From assembly GCA_963976795.1 (NCBI GenBank), contig CAXBLT010000010.1, forward strand, positions 1 through 64,000: 64,000 nt of DNA, given 5' to 3'. The position numbers and the translations under genes are program-made. The notes beneath the pieces were generated by a model, which was given only the letters and a program-made list of their open reading frames with translations, was not told where the DNA came from and searched no databases. Numbering within the stretch: position 1 is the stretch's first letter; every line of letters starts with the position of its first letter. Positions 63,508 through 64,000 of this stretch are shown here, one piece after another. Source of the DNA: UBA7359 sp963976795. Its GTDB lineage: Bacteria; Pseudomonadota; Gammaproteobacteria; Eutrophobiales; Eutrophobiaceae.

Positions 63508-64000
63508 ATGAGCAATTGTGGATGTCATGAGGATATAGATCCAAAGAACCAACGTAATCTCTTAATTGTTTTATTAGTCATTAATGGCGTTATGTTTTTA
63601 TTTGAGTTTGCGTTCGGTTTATATGCAGAATCGACAGGGTTAATTGCAGATTCACTCGATATGTTAGCGGATGCCATGGTATATGGTTCAGCATTATTCG
63701 TTATTGGTAAAACGGCAATAGCTAAAGCGAATTCAGCGATGTTGAGCGGCGTGTTTCAAATGTTACTTGGGTTTGGGGTAATTATCGAAGTTGTTCGACG
63801 TTTCATATTTGGTAGTGAACCAATTTCTGCCGTTATGATTGTTATTTCACTAATCGCTTTAACCGCAAATATTGTTTGCCTTGTTTTACTGAATAAACAT
63901 AAACAGGGTGAAATTCATATGCGAGCAACTTGGATTTTTTCAAAGAACGATGTAATTGCAAATTTAGGCGTAATAACTGCTGGTTTATTAGTAGCATACT
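63508..64000 (+). CDS. Second CDF-type cation transporter (partial, cut by window end)
   Basis: ATG 63508 opens a frame that runs off the window: a Cys/His-rich start (MSNCGCHED), then LIVLLVINGVMFLFEFAFG and ADSLDMLADAMVYG. The TM2 pair is DxxxD, not HxxxD, so metal choice probably differs from the previous CDF. TM5 (FSKNDVIANLGVI) is likewise NDxxA. It belongs to the same operon, with a gap of 21 nt. Confidence 0.85.
   Translation, partial: MSNCGCHEDIDPKNQRNLLIVLLVINGVMFLFEFAFGLYAESTGLIADSLDMLADAMVYGSALFVIGKTAIAKANSAMLSGVFQMLLGFGVIIEVVRRFIFGSEPISAVMIVISLIALTANIVCLVLLNKHKQGEIHMRATWIFSKNDVIANLGVITAGLLVAY

Overview
The window is AT-rich bacterial chromosome. Its conserved genes point to a gammaproteobacterium: gmk-rpoZ-spoT-ridA-recG-ubiC-ubiA, birA-coaX-SPOR-tRNA-Thr(UGU), the 23S and 5S rRNA ends, a Na+-pumping oxaloacetate decarboxylase, and APS-type sulfate assimilation with a CysB-like regulator. 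The species cannot be named from the sequence alone.

Layout. (1) 1-590: 3' end of 23S rRNA, complete 5S rRNA and a strong intrinsic terminator. (2) 775-5152: a 1249-residue flavin/iron-sulfur oxidoreductase, apparently a GltD/NfnB-like module fused to an NfnA/PyrK-like module, then a small exported helical-repeat protein. (3) 5181-17082, minus strand: a tightly packed set of eleven genes for an envelope assembly. It encodes a MotA/TolQ-like channel protein, two von Willebrand A (VWA) proteins with a MotB/ExbD-like anchor, an actin/Hsp70-like protein with an FHA-like tail, a PEGA-repeat/sulfatase-modifying-factor protein, a membrane TPR protein, four lipoproteins or small exported proteins and an M48 protease. 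I know of no characterised system with this content, and it is the best candidate for an undescribed system here. (4) 17271-29818: assorted envelope genes, a TetR/beta-lactamase-fold pair, a sulfur block (TauE-like permease, CysB-like regulator, thioredoxin-fold protein, APS reductase, sulfurtransferase) and two FHA-domain proteins, one with an extracytoplasmic VWA sensor. (5) 30074-46716: oadGAB, birA, coaX, a SPOR protein, tRNA-Thr, a pair of proteins sharing a Cds6-like C-terminal domain (one an L,D-transpeptidase), an M14 peptidase, ubiA, ubiC, recG, ridA, spoT, rpoZ and gmk. (6) about 46720-54280: a genomic island with a two-gene CBASS (patatin phospholipase plus CD-NTase), a Fic protein, several small ORFs, a structured leader, DUF2787, RadC, a C39-like cysteine-peptidase-like protein and a tyrosine recombinase. 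(7) 54395-64000: heavy-metal efflux. It has a duplicated CzcI-like gene and outer-membrane-factor start flanking a diguanylate cyclase, then czcC-, czcB- and czcA-like genes, a PII-like regulator and two CDF transporters, the last cut by the window edge.

Two apparent frameshifts, at birA (C6 run) and in the first CzcI-like copy (A5 run), both fall in homopolymers. They may be assembly errors; the birA site also fits a -1 slippery heptamer.
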